From NCBI GenBank assembly GCA_002385675.1, contig DGDY01000145.1:1-5627 (forward strand): DNA of 5,627 bases, given 5' to 3'. Made by a program: the position numbers and the translations under genes. Under the pieces are notes generated by a model. That model had not been told where the DNA came from. It worked only from the letters and a program-made list of their open reading frames with translations, and made no database searches. Source of the stretch: Anaerolineales bacterium UBA3940 (lineage in GTDB: Bacteria; Chloroflexota; Anaerolineae; Aggregatilineales; UBA3940). This document shows, one piece after another, positions 1 through 5,507 of this stretch (positions within the stretch are counted from its first letter, which is position 1; each line of letters starts with the position of its first letter).

Positions 1-613
1 AGGCACTGGCGAACGCCTCGACCTGGCTGGGGTTCATGCCGAGCTGCGCGGCGTGCGCCTCCGCCTGCCGGAAAAGCTGCGGGTCGATGCCGGGGTCGAG
101 CCGCCCGCCGAACGTGTCGAAGATGCGCTGGCGGTGCTCGGAGCGCTCCAGCTCTTCGAGCGTCTCAAGCTGGACGCGGCGCACATCCACCTTGTCGCGG
201 TCCAGCACCCACTCGGCACTGGCGGGCAGCCCGGCGAAGGTCTGGCGGAAGCCGGGGGTCAGCACCAGCGTATGATCCTGTTCCTCCTCCAGAACGCAGC
301 CTACAGACGGCGCCTCGAACGGGTTGCCGAGGTTCAGGCGGAGCTGATCGCCGGGCCGGAACTTCGATGCGTTCTGCTCGAAGGCGAGCACGGCCCGGTT
401 CGGCGTGATCTCTCGCACGCGCAGCTCGGCAATCGCCTCGGCCTCCTGCACGCGCACGCCGACCGGCTGCCGCCACAGGTCCAGCACCTGCCGGACCTGC
501 GTTTCGGCCTCCCTGTTGATGAAGTCCACGAGGTGCTGGAGGGTCCGGGACACCTTCGCGTCGAAGGACGGTTTCTGTGCGGGCTTCAGCAGCTTATCAA
601 ATAGAGACTGCAT
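1..613 (-). CDS. Probable superfamily 1 (DNA2/NAM7-like) helicase, N-terminal part only
   Basis: Partial gene: 204 codons are visible from the ATG at 611-613, and the frame stays open to the left edge. The start has a good ribosome-binding site (AGGAGA on the minus strand, 623-628, nine bases upstream). Residues 1-45 look helical (MQSLFDKLLK..., then TLQHLVDFINREAETQVRQVLDLW). Residues about 50-125 look like a small beta domain with KFRPGDQLRL and LGNPFEAPSVG. Residues 150-190 are charged and helical. Residues 191-201 read LGMNPSQVEAF, which resembles the Q-type motif found just before the Walker A loop in SF1 helicases of the AAA_11/DNA2-NAM7 type. The Walker A motif itself would lie beyond the window, so the helicase call is an inference from this motif and the preceding beta domain. 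An alternative is another AAA-type P-loop ATPase. The gene follows the methyltransferase by 52 bases with no terminator between them, so the two probably share a transcript. Confidence 0.6.
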   Translation of the reverse strand, partial: MQSLFDKLLKPAQKPSFDAKVSRTLQHLVDFINREAETQVRQVLDLWRQPVGVRVQEAEAIAELRVREITPNRAVLAFEQNASKFRPGDQLRLNLGNPFEAPSVGCVLEEEQDHTLVLTPGFRQTFAGLPASAEWVLDRDKVDVRRVQLETLEELERSEHRQRIFDTFGGRLDPGIDPQLFRQAEAHAAQLGMNPSQVEAFASA

Positions 614-622
614 CAAGGGGTT

Positions 623-628
623 TCTCCT
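623..628 (-). promoter_or_regulatory. Ribosome-binding site of the probable helicase gene
   Basis: The minus strand reads AGGAGA, nine bases before the ATG at 613. It supports that ATG over other starts. The 52-base gap (614-665) holds no hairpin or convincing promoter, so the helicase is probably expressed from the methyltransferase transcript. Confidence 0.6.
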
Positions 629-665
629 GACCGGTAATGAAGACAGGGCAGCGGGACAGCAGGCA

Positions 666-1439
666 TCAGCGCGGGGGTGCGAAGGCTGCCGCGCCGTACG
701 TGCTCTGAACCGTAACGGGCTGGTCGAGGTCGCCGTAGCGCTCGCGCAGCAGGCCGGTGAGGAGTTCTGCCGCCTCGGCGATCTGCTCGTCGGTAGCGTG
801 CCACGTCCACGAGTGCGTGCGCCCGGTGATGTACGTGATGAGCCGTCGCGGTATGAACTGCTGCGGATAGGTGTACTCGTCCTGGCCCAGCTTGCGCCAG
901 CCTGTGGCGAGCAGGTGGGCCTCAAGCTCCTCCCGATCCCGGATGCCGACGCGGTGCTCGACGCCCACGCGCTCGCGCACCTCGCGCCACAGGTCGCCGT
1001 ACCTCGCGCCGCCCCAGGCGGATATAAGCCGTCCATCCGGGCGCAGGACCCGCGCGATCTCGTTCACGACGGTGCGCCAGTCGCGGATCAAATGGAAGAC
1101 GTGCACGGCGATGGTGGCGTGGAAGGTCGCGGCGGGGTAGGGGAGGCGGCACGCGTCACCTTGCACGAGAAACACACGCTCATCCTGCTGCTTGCTGCGC
1201 AGCCGCTCCATCATGGGGCGGGAGAGGTCCAGCCCGTAGATGGCGCCGGCATGCGCGGCGAGCGGCAGCGCGATGCGGCCCGTCCCCACGCCGACCTCGA
1301 GCACGCGGCTGGAGCCGTCGAGCGCGCCGAGGCGGGCCAGCAGCAGGGCGACATCGCGCTCGACGCCGGGCGGGAAGCCGCGCGTCTGGTCGTAGTAGTC
1401 GACGGCCCGGTCGAACGGGATGGAATCGTATGCTGCCAT
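666..1439 (-). CDS. Class I SAM-dependent methyltransferase (Methyltransf_11 type)
   Basis: A 257-residue protein. The glycine-rich SAM-binding motif I is VLEVGVGTGR at residues 46-55, followed by the acidic residue closing motif II in IYGLDLS (D71). VQGDACRLPY at 92-101 is the usual motif around the adenine-contacting acidic residue. FHATIAVHVFHL at 106-117 and VLRPDGRLISAW at 131-142 complete the Rossmann-type fold. The C-terminal part (about 145-257) is less typical and probably shapes the acceptor pocket, so the methyl acceptor (small molecule, RNA or protein) cannot be told. The frame is open upstream to an ATG at 1535, but the ATG at 1439 is preferred. It has GGAG six bases upstream, and the first 32 codons of the longer form would cover the promoter and part of the terminator hairpin. 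The gene is first in a likely two-gene unit with the helicase-like gene. Confidence 0.85.
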   Translation of the reverse strand: MAAYDSIPFDRAVDYYDQTRGFPPGVERDVALLLARLGALDGSSRVLEVGVGTGRIALPLAAHAGAIYGLDLSRPMMERLRSKQQDERVFLVQGDACRLPYPAATFHATIAVHVFHLIRDWRTVVNEIARVLRPDGRLISAWGGARYGDLWREVRERVGVEHRVGIRDREELEAHLLATGWRKLGQDEYTYPQQFIPRRLITYITGRTHSWTWHATDEQIAEAAELLTGLLRERYGDLDQPVTVQSTYGAAAFAPPR

Positions 1440-1445
1440 GGAGTG

Positions 1446-1449
1446 CTCC
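1446..1449 (-). promoter_or_regulatory. Ribosome-binding site deciding the methyltransferase start
   Basis: GGAG on the minus strand, six bases before the ATG at 1439. No comparable site precedes the upstream in-frame ATG at 1535. Confidence 0.6.
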
Positions 1450-1453
1450 GTGA

Positions 1454-1478
1454 GTTTCAGGGTGTGCCTGTTTGAAAC
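1454..1478. repeat. Inverted repeat in the methyltransferase promoter (possible operator)
   Basis: GTTTCA (1454-1459) and TGAAAC (1473-1478) form a six-base inverted repeat with 13 bases between the arms. An inner CAGG (1458-1461) and CCTG (1467-1470) add a second, slightly offset symmetry. One arm overlaps the -10 element and the other lies downstream of the expected start point, so a bound dimeric repressor would block initiation. A hairpin in the short leader is also possible. No regulator gene is seen nearby. Confidence 0.35.
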
Positions 1479-1504
1479 TATAGCGGTTCGGGGCGGGAGG
1501 GCAA
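1477..1504 (-). promoter_or_regulatory. Candidate sigma70-type promoter of the methyltransferase gene
   Basis: On the minus strand a -35 element TTGCCC (1499-1504, four of six consensus) is separated by 16 bases from a -10 element TATAGT (1477-1482, five of six). Transcription would start near 1470, giving a leader of about 30 bases with the ribosome-binding site in it. The -35 lies inside a G-rich stretch, and the -10 overlaps one arm of an inverted repeat. Confidence 0.55.
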
Positions 1505-1519
1505 GTTGGGGGAGGGGGG
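1490..1519 (+). other. G-quadruplex motif in the methyltransferase promoter
   Basis: Five G-runs occur on the plus strand: 1490-1493, 1495-1497, 1499-1501, 1508-1512 and 1514-1519, with loops of 1, 1, 6 and 1 bases. This satisfies the usual G3+N1-7 rule. The plus strand is the template strand for the methyltransferase, and the third run covers part of its -35 element. Folding in the cell is not shown. Confidence 0.5.
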
Positions 1520-1532
1520 AGCTACGCTGAAT

Positions 1533-1565
1533 CAAAAACCGCCGATGCAGCGCATCGGCGGTTTT
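1533..1565 (-). terminator. Intrinsic terminator of the tRNA-Glu transcript
   Basis: A perfect 14-bp stem (arms 1535-1548 and 1552-1565) with a three-base loop. The core is GC-rich and the stem is flanked by A4/T4. Read on the minus strand, GGCGG is followed by TTTTT. Only three bases separate it from the 3' end of the tRNA, so it should end that transcript. The symmetry (A-run on one side, T-run on the other) would allow function in both directions, but no plus-strand gene ends here. It may also stop elp3-birA read-through before the methyltransferase promoter. Confidence 0.88.
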
Positions 1566-1568
1566 GCA

Positions 1569-1641
1569 TGCCCCCTACGGGACTCGAACCCGTGTTTCGG
1601 CCTTGAGAGGGCCGCGTCCTAGGCCGCTAGACGAAGGGGGC
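1569..1641 (-). tRNA. tRNA-Glu (anticodon CUC)
   Basis: A complete 73-base cloverleaf. The 7-bp acceptor stem is GCCCCCT/AGGGGGC, the D arm is GTCT/GGAC and the anticodon stem is CGGCC/GGCCG with loop CTCTCAA, which places CTC at 34-36 for GAG codons. The T arm is ACGGG/CCCGT with loop TTCGAGT. The layout matches bacterial tRNA-Glu. The discriminator base is A, and CCA is not encoded, so it must be added by CCA-adding enzyme. A CUC isoacceptor next to the usual UUC one is common in GC-rich genomes, where GAG is the main Glu codon. With C at position 34 it is not a target of Elp3-type wobble-uridine modification. Confidence 0.96.
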
Positions 1642-1656
1642 GGCTCAACGACGAAA

Positions 1657-1685
1657 ATTGTACCGTATGCCCCCGGCGTCGTCAA
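1657..1685 (-). promoter_or_regulatory. Promoter of the tRNA-Glu gene
   Basis: On the minus strand TTGACG (1680-1685) and TACAAT (1657-1662) are separated by 17 bases, close to the sigma70 consensus. Transcription would start about nine bases before the tRNA, leaving a short 5' leader for RNase P to remove. The promoter sits in the gap of about 70 bases after the birA stop, so the tRNA is probably transcribed on its own, with possible added read-through from elp3-birA. Confidence 0.82.
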
Positions 1686-1711
1686 ATCTTTTTGCCTGTT
1701 GATCTTGCTTC

Positions 1712-2503
1712 TTATGGCGTTCTGAGAGTCGCCTCCCCGGCGGCGATCCGGTGGCGCTGACCGGCATCATCTCGCAGCCACAGCGCCCCCTGCGGCGTGA
1801 TGTCCTCCGCTGTGCCCTCGACCACCCCGCCGGGCGTCTCGACGCGCACGCGCTGCCCCAGCGTCACGCAGCGCGCCCGCCACGCGCCGAGCAGCGCCTC
1901 CCCGGCCAGCGCCCGGTTCCACGCGTTCAGCCGCGCCATGATCGCCGCCAGCAGCGCGGCGCGGTCCACGTCCTGCCCGGTTGCGGCGCGCAGACTGGTC
2001 GCCGTCTCGCGGAGCGGGTCGCCAGGCGCGAACACCTGGCTGACGTTCAGCCCCAGCCCGACGATCACCCAGGCCGCCCGCTCGCCCATGATGGCGCTCT
2101 CCGGCAGGATGCCCGCCAGCTTCTTCCCGCCGATCTGCAGGTCGTTCGGCCACTTGACATCGACCCGGTAGCCGGTCGCCGCCTCGCACGCCTCCGCCGC
2201 CGCCAGCCCGCAGGCCATCACCAGCCGGTAGATGTCGCTCGCGGGCAGGTCGGGGCGGAACAGCACGCTGAACAGCAGGCTCGACCCCGGCGGCGCTTCC
2301 CAGCGGCGACCCATCCGCCCGCGCCCCGCCGTCTGCTCGTCCGCCACGACGAGCGTGCCCTCGGGGGCGTCGTCTGCCGCCAGTTCTTTCAGGACGTCGT
2401 TTGTGCTGCCGGTCGACGCGTAGAAGTGCAGGTCCGCGCCGAACGGCCCGGCATCGACCTCGTGCAGCGCCGCGCGGATGCGTTCGGCGGAGAGCGGCGT
2501 CAT
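1712..2503 (-). CDS. birA: Biotin--[acetyl-CoA-carboxylase] ligase (BirA, monofunctional)
   Basis: A 263-residue cytoplasmic enzyme that makes biotinyl-AMP from biotin and ATP and transfers biotin to the lysine of the carboxylase carrier protein (BCCP) for fatty acid synthesis. Visible family motifs: STGSTND (30-36), the adenylate-binding loop AGRGRMGRRW (59-68), KWPNDL (117-122) with KLAGIL (128-133) holding the conserved lysines, and GLGLNV (149-154). The last 50 or so residues fit the small SH3-like C-terminal domain. The E. coli loop reads GRGRRG; here the second arginine after GRG is Met, while the arginine equivalent to R118 is kept. There is no N-terminal winged-helix domain, so it should not act as the biotin repressor. 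The ATG overlaps the elp3 stop by four bases (ATGA), so its translation is probably coupled to elp3. It ends with TAA and has no obvious terminator of its own. Confidence 0.95.
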   Translation of the reverse strand: MTPLSAERIRAALHEVDAGPFGADLHFYASTGSTNDVLKELAADDAPEGTLVVADEQTAGRGRMGRRWEAPPGSSLLFSVLFRPDLPASDIYRLVMACGLAAAEACEAATGYRVDVKWPNDLQIGGKKLAGILPESAIMGERAAWVIVGLGLNVSQVFAPGDPLRETATSLRAATGQDVDRAALLAAIMARLNAWNRALAGEALLGAWRARCVTLGQRVRVETPGGVVEGTAEDITPQGALWLRDDAGQRHRIAAGEATLRTP

Positions 2504-4218
2504 GCCCCCGCCTCCCGGTTCAGCGGCGCGCTCATGTACAGCTCGCCCAGCTCGAACCCGAAGCGGCGGTAGTACGCCCGCGTCCCCACGGCGGCGATCA
2601 CCGCGATGCGCTCGAAGCCCGCTGCCCGCGCCGCGTCGAAGGCGTGCCTGATCAGCGTGCTGCCGATGCCCTGATGCTGCGCCCGCCCGTTGCCGTCGGC
2701 GTCCAGCGGGACGGTTGGCCCGTACACCTGCACCTGCCGGATGATGGCCTGCCCGTCGATCTCCTCGACCGGCGCAGGCGTGGTGGGCAGCGACAGCCGC
2801 AGGAACCCCGCCAGACGGTCGCCGGGCGTGACCGCGCTCAGGAACAACTCGCGGCTGTGGTCGGTGTCATAGGTCAGTGTCTCATAGCGCAGCGCCCCCG
2901 GCTCGACGGGCTCGCGGCGCACCTCGCGGCAGCGGATGCAGCGGCAGGGTGTGCCCGCCTCACGCAACCGCTGCTGGACGATCTGCCGCAGGTTGGATGT
3001 CGTCACCCCGTCGGCGATGTCCGGCGCGGGGATATCCCGCATGACGCGGTTGAGGCGGCAGTACGGCGGCACGATGCGCTTGCACGCCGCGAGCAGGTCT
3101 TCAAGCTCGGCCTCGGTGTAGGGGCGGTACTCGCCGCGCAGATAGTGCTCGTAAAGCTCGGTGTCGCGCAGCAGCCCGGTCGGGTACAGCTTCATCTCGT
3201 CGGGGCGCAGCGCCGGGTCGGACCAGAACCGCTCGAAGTCGGCGAGGTCGGTTGCGAGCGTCGCGCCGAGCAGGTTGGGCATCCAGTGCAGGGCGATTTT
3301 GAAGCCTGCACCGCGCAGCAGGCGCACCGCCCGCCGCACGTCCTCGACGGTGTGGCCGCGCTTGTTGAGCGCCAGCAACCGGTCGTCGAGCGACTGCACG
3401 CCAAGCTGCACCCGCGTCACGCCGAGCCGCCGCAGCCGCCGCACCTCCGCCAGGGTGATGCGGTCCGGGCGCGTCTCGATCACCAGCCCGACGTTCCGGT
3501 GCGGGGCGTGTTCGTTCGCGCGCTGGGCCGCCTCAAGCAGCGCCCACTCCTCCGCCTCGGAATGCTGCCCGGCATATCCGTCGCCGTCCTGCCCGGCGTG
3601 GTTCATCGCATCGAAGCAGCGCCGCACGAACCACACCTGATAGCTGCGCGGGTATGCCGACCACGTCCCGCCGAGGATCAGCAGTTCGATCTTGTCGACA
3701 GTGTGCCCGACGCGGCGCATGGCCTCGATGCGCTCGCGCACCTGCACATACGGGTCGAACTCCAGCATGAGCGCACGCATCGCGCCCGGCTCGTTGCTCA
3801 GGTACGACTTCGGCATGCGCACGTCGTCCGGGCAGAAGATGCACTTGCCGGGGCAGGGGAAGGGCTTGGTGAGCACCGTCACTGGGGCGACGCCGCTCAG
3901 CGTGCGCGTGGGCTTCATGCGCAAGCGGCGCAGTACGACCGGGTTTTCCTCGACCACGCCCCGCTCGATGAGCGCCCGGTAGCCGCGCCGGATCTGCGCT
4001 TTGGGCAGGATAGGATGCCCGGCGCGTGCCAGCCGCCGCACGAGCTTGTTGTACACGTCGTTGTTCCACTCGTCCGCCGCCTCGATAGCCTCAACGACCG
4101 CGAGGATGTGCTCCTGCGTCTTGTCGAGGTCGGGGTCGGTGCCGTAGCGCTCGCGCCACTCGGCCTGCTGCTGCGCCGACGTGCCTTTCGCCCTGGGGGT
4201 GTAGGTGTACTCCGACAT
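2500..4218 (-). CDS. elp3: Elp3-like radical SAM / GNAT enzyme, tRNA U34 modification
   Basis: A 572-residue protein with the two-domain Elp3 layout. An N-terminal basic/helical part (about 1-100) is followed by a radical SAM domain with the 4Fe-4S cluster motif CPGKCIFC (C122, C126, C129), LILGGTWSAYP (180-190), VIETRPD (246-252) and TRVQLGVQS (268-276). A CRCIRC segment (C425, C427, C430) fits the known zinc-binding linker. The C-terminal acetyltransferase domain has the acetyl-CoA loop QHQGIGSTL (514-522) and AYYRRFGFEL (548-557). In the family, acetyl-CoA supplies the carbon for 5-carboxymethyl derivatives of wobble uridine in tRNA. Single-gene Elp3 without other Elongator subunits is known in some bacteria (a structure exists for Dehalococcoides) and archaea. 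Every catalytic motif expected is present. The start has AGGTG four bases upstream. It is first in a two-gene unit with birA. Confidence 0.93.
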   Translation of the reverse strand: MSEYTYTPRAKGTSAQQQAEWRERYGTDPDLDKTQEHILAVVEAIEAADEWNNDVYNKLVRRLARAGHPILPKAQIRRGYRALIERGVVEENPVVLRRLRMKPTRTLSGVAPVTVLTKPFPCPGKCIFCPDDVRMPKSYLSNEPGAMRALMLEFDPYVQVRERIEAMRRVGHTVDKIELLILGGTWSAYPRSYQVWFVRRCFDAMNHAGQDGDGYAGQHSEAEEWALLEAAQRANEHAPHRNVGLVIETRPDRITLAEVRRLRRLGVTRVQLGVQSLDDRLLALNKRGHTVEDVRRAVRLLRGAGFKIALHWMPNLLGATLATDLADFERFWSDPALRPDEMKLYPTGLLRDTELYEHYLRGEYRPYTEAELEDLLAACKRIVPPYCRLNRVMRDIPAPDIADGVTTSNLRQIVQQRLREAGTPCRCIRCREVRREPVEPGALRYETLTYDTDHSRELFLSAVTPGDRLAGFLRLSLPTTPAPVEEIDGQAIIRQVQVYGPTVPLDADGNGRAQHQGIGSTLIRHAFDAARAAGFERIAVIAAVGTRAYYRRFGFELGELYMSAPLNREAGA

Positions 4219-4222
4219 AGTG

Positions 4223-4227
4223 CACCT
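4223..4227 (-). promoter_or_regulatory. Weak ribosome-binding site of elp3
   Basis: AGGTG on the minus strand, four bases before the ATG at 4218. It is modest in strength and close to the start. A TATGAT at 4228-4233 directly upstream resembles a -10 element but would give a nearly leaderless mRNA, and no -35 is seen at the right distance. The elp3 promoter therefore remains unidentified. Confidence 0.4.
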
Positions 4228-4270
4228 ATCATACCGGGATTTAAAAGGCGCGGCGAGGGGGATTAGAGTC

Positions 4271-4297
4271 CACAGATGGCACAGATGGCACGGATTA
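4271..4297 (+). repeat. 9-base tandem repeat array 1 (CACAGATGG type)
   Basis: CACAGATGG occurs at 4271-4279 and again at 4280-4288, followed by a degenerate third copy, CACGGATTA, at 4289-4297. The period is exactly nine bases. It is not part of any convincing reading frame and lies in the divergent elp3/DUF299 intergenic region. Confidence 0.75.
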
Positions 4298-4308
4298 AAA
4301 GGTTAGTC

Positions 4309-4335
4309 CACGAATGTCACGAATAACACGAATGA
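4309..4335 (+). repeat. 9-base tandem repeat array 2 (CACGAATNN type)
   Basis: CACGAAT begins at 4309, 4318 and 4327, three copies at an exact nine-base period with two variable bases per unit. It follows array 1 after 11 bases. Both arrays are preceded by a similar lead-in (TTAGAGTCCAC and TTAGTCCAC), which suggests one founding element duplicated and diverged. Confidence 0.75.
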
Positions 4336-4342
4336 TTGAATC

Positions 4343-4375
4343 GCGGAAAGGCGGAACAACGCGGAGCACGCGGGA
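4343..4375 (+). repeat. About 9-base repeat array 3 (GCGGA type)
   Basis: GCGGA begins at 4343, 4351 and 4361, and GCGGG at 4370. Spacings are 8, 10 and 9 bases. It is less regular than arrays 1 and 2 but has the same mean period and lies directly after them. Confidence 0.55.
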
Positions 4376-4385
4376 GTGGTAGCTC

Positions 4386-4434
4386 TCCTCTCTCCCAGCG
4401 ACCGAAGGGAGCGACCGGGAGAGGGGGTGAGGGG
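4386..4434 (+). repeat. Inverted repeat and G-quadruplex motif upstream of the DUF299 gene
   Basis: CTCTCCC (4390-4396) pairs with GGGAGAG (4417-4423), and the stem can be extended outward through G-U pairs. Between and across the arms AGCGACCG is directly repeated (4397-4404 and 4410-4417). The right half also has G-runs at 4407-4409, 4417-4419, 4423-4427 and 4431-4434 with loops of 7, 3 and 3 bases, a canonical quadruplex motif on the sense strand of the downstream gene. Hairpin and quadruplex use the same guanines and cannot both form. Confidence 0.6.
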
Positions 4435-4507
4435 CCGCTTGCCAGCGCCGCGTGTCTCGGCTACGCTCAGAATAGATATGCTGCCCGGCTGATTGCAGCG
4501 TCGGAAT

Positions 4508-4512
4508 GGAGG
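4508..4512 (+). promoter_or_regulatory. Ribosome-binding site deciding the start of the DUF299 gene
   Basis: GGAGG ends four bases before the ATG at 4517. It favours this ATG over the in-frame TTG at 4493, which lacks a site. In 4441-4507 I see only weak -10 look-alikes (TATGCT at 4477-4482) and no matching -35, so the promoter is not identified. Confidence 0.7.
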
Positions 4513-4516
4513 AACC

Positions 4517-5356
4517 ATGCCGCACAGCGAGAACGCGCACGTGGTCTATATCGTCTCCGATGCGACCGGCGAGACCGCTTACCGCGTCACGCGGGCGGCG
4601 CTCGCCCAGTTCAAAGACACGCTGATCGAGCTGGAGTGGCGGCAGGGCACGCGTACCGTCGAGCGGATATGTGAGATCGTCAGGGAGGCCGCCGAAACAG
4701 GCGGGCTGATCGTACACTCCTTCGCCATTCCGGAGTTTCGCGAAACGCTGCTCGCCGAGAGCCGCGCGCACGGCGTCCCCTGCGTGGACGTTATCGGGCC
4801 GGTTCTGATGCACTTCTCGGAGTGGCTGGGGGTGGACCCTGCCAACCAGCCCGGCATCACCCGCAGCATCGGGCAGGAGTACTTCCGGCGCATCACGGCG
4901 CTGGAGTTCGCCGTTCAGCACGACGATGGGCGCGCCGCGCACGAACTCGACCGCGCCGACCTGGTGCTGGTGGGCGTGTCGCGCACCTCGAAGACCCCGC
5001 TCAGCATCTACTTTGCCCATCGCGGCTGGCTCGTCGGCAACGTGCCGATCGTGCCGGGTGTGCCGCTGCCGCCCATCCTGTACGAACTGCCGCGCGGGTG
5101 TGTCGTCGCGCTGAGCATCCGCCCCGAGCGGCTGCTGGCGCTGCGCGGCGCCCGGCAGAGCGCCCTGCGGATGACCGGCAGCTACGACGACCCGACGAGC
5201 GTGTACGAGGAGCTTCGCTACGCACGGCAGATCATTGCGCAGGCCGGCTGGCCGGTCGTGGATATGAGCGTTAAGTCGATAGAGGAAGCCGCCTCGGAGA
5301 TCCTCCAGCTTATCGACTGCAAGAAGGACCCGGAAGGTCGCACGAACCGGGCGTGA
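4517..5356 (+). CDS. Pyruvate phosphate dikinase / PEP synthase regulatory protein (DUF299 kinase-phosphotransferase)
   Basis: A 279-residue cytoplasmic protein of the usual length for the family (about 270-280). Family members switch pyruvate phosphate dikinase or PEP synthase off by ADP-dependent phosphorylation of a threonine and on again by phosphate-dependent dephosphorylation. Visible motifs: YIVSDATGETAYRV (11-24); VDVIGP (90-95); AVQHDDGR (132-139); the P-loop-like GVSRTSKTPLS (153-163); NVPIVPGVPLPP (175-186); and the C-terminal SYDDPTSVYEELRYAR plus SIEEAA (222-237, 254-259). All expected signature motifs are present. Sequence alone does not tell whether the partner is PPDK (B. subtilis YqfL type) or PEP synthase (E. 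coli PpsR type). The target gene is not in the window; it could lie downstream of the leader at the right edge. It is transcribed divergently from elp3. Downstream, CCCC (5370-5373) and GGGG (5385-5388) then TTT form only a weak terminator-like hairpin. Confidence 0.93.
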   Translation: MPHSENAHVVYIVSDATGETAYRVTRAALAQFKDTLIELEWRQGTRTVERICEIVREAAETGGLIVHSFAIPEFRETLLAESRAHGVPCVDVIGPVLMHFSEWLGVDPANQPGITRSIGQEYFRRITALEFAVQHDDGRAAHELDRADLVLVGVSRTSKTPLSIYFAHRGWLVGNVPIVPGVPLPPILYELPRGCVVALSIRPERLLALRGARQSALRMTGSYDDPTSVYEELRYARQIIAQAGWPVVDMSVKSIEEAASEILQLIDCKKDPEGRTNRA

Positions 5357-5421
5357 GGCTCCCCGCGTTCCCCGACTTTTGCCAGGGGTTTGTGCGCCCA
5401 TTATTCCGCAGCTAACTCGTC

Positions 5422-5450
5422 TTGACACCCTCTCCTCAAGCCCTTATACT
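5422..5450 (+). promoter_or_regulatory. Strong sigma70-type promoter for a leader RNA
   Basis: TTGACA (5422-5427, perfect -35) and TATACT (5445-5450, five of six) with the optimal 17-base spacing. Transcription should start near 5457. This is the best promoter in the window, and its gene lies beyond the right edge. Confidence 0.88.
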
Positions 5451-5451
5451 C

Positions 5452-5480
5452 CGTTTAAGATCGCGATCTTCAACGTTTAA
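5452..5480. promoter_or_regulatory. 14-bp palindrome with flanking direct repeats at the start point (operator candidate)
   Basis: AAGATCGCGATCTT (5457-5470) is a perfect 14-bp palindrome beginning at the expected transcription start. CGTTTAA occurs at 5452-5458 and again at 5474-5480, 22 bases apart, about two helical turns. A dimeric repressor bound here would block the promoter. The same sequence could also form a 5' hairpin in the RNA. No matching regulator is encoded in the window. Confidence 0.5.
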
Positions 5481-5491
5481 TCGAGCTTAGC

Positions 5492-5504
5492 AGAAAGGAG
5501 GTGA
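5492..5504 (+). promoter_or_regulatory. Extended Shine-Dalgarno in the leader
   Basis: AGAAAGGAGGTGA is complementary over 13 bases to the usual 3' end of bacterial 16S rRNA. It lies six bases (from AGGAGG) before a GTG codon at 5508. Its 3' half can pair with 5521-5527, hiding it from ribosomes. Confidence 0.75.
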
Positions 5505-5507
5505 CTT

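Noticed and set aside
53..604. Plus-strand 183-codon frame at the left edge
   Set aside because: The minus strand is open from the edge to an ATG with a good ribosome-binding site and ends in a helicase-like motif. The plus frame is its shadow.
405..1475. Plus-strand open frame opposite the methyltransferase and part of the helicase-like gene
   Set aside because: It spans two minus-strand genes and their gap, and has no domain or plausible start signals.
1440..1535. Upstream start adding 32 residues to the methyltransferase
   Set aside because: The extension covers the promoter, the G-rich stretch and the edge of the terminator, and lacks a ribosome-binding site.
1751..2572. Plus-strand open frame opposite birA
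   Set aside because: It is a shadow of birA with biased composition and no domain.
4228..4233. TATGAT as the -10 element of elp3
   Set aside because: It would put the transcript start about three bases before the ATG and no -35 is found. The evidence is too weak to list it as a promoter.
2401..4266. Plus-strand open frame of 621 codons opposite elp3
   Set aside because: It is antisense to a complete, motif-bearing Elp3. It is rich in Arg, Ala, His and Pro without any recognisable domain, a usual by-product of high-GC codon use.
4271..4375. CRISPR array
   Set aside because: The units are only about nine bases, with no 25-40 base repeat, no spacers and no cas genes.
4493..4516. TTG start adding eight residues to the DUF299 protein
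   Set aside because: The GGAGG site lies inside this stretch and serves the ATG at 4517.
4295..5428. Minus-strand open frame of 377 codons opposite the DUF299 gene
   Set aside because: The plus-strand protein has all family motifs. The antisense frame has none and runs through the repeat arrays and inverted repeat.
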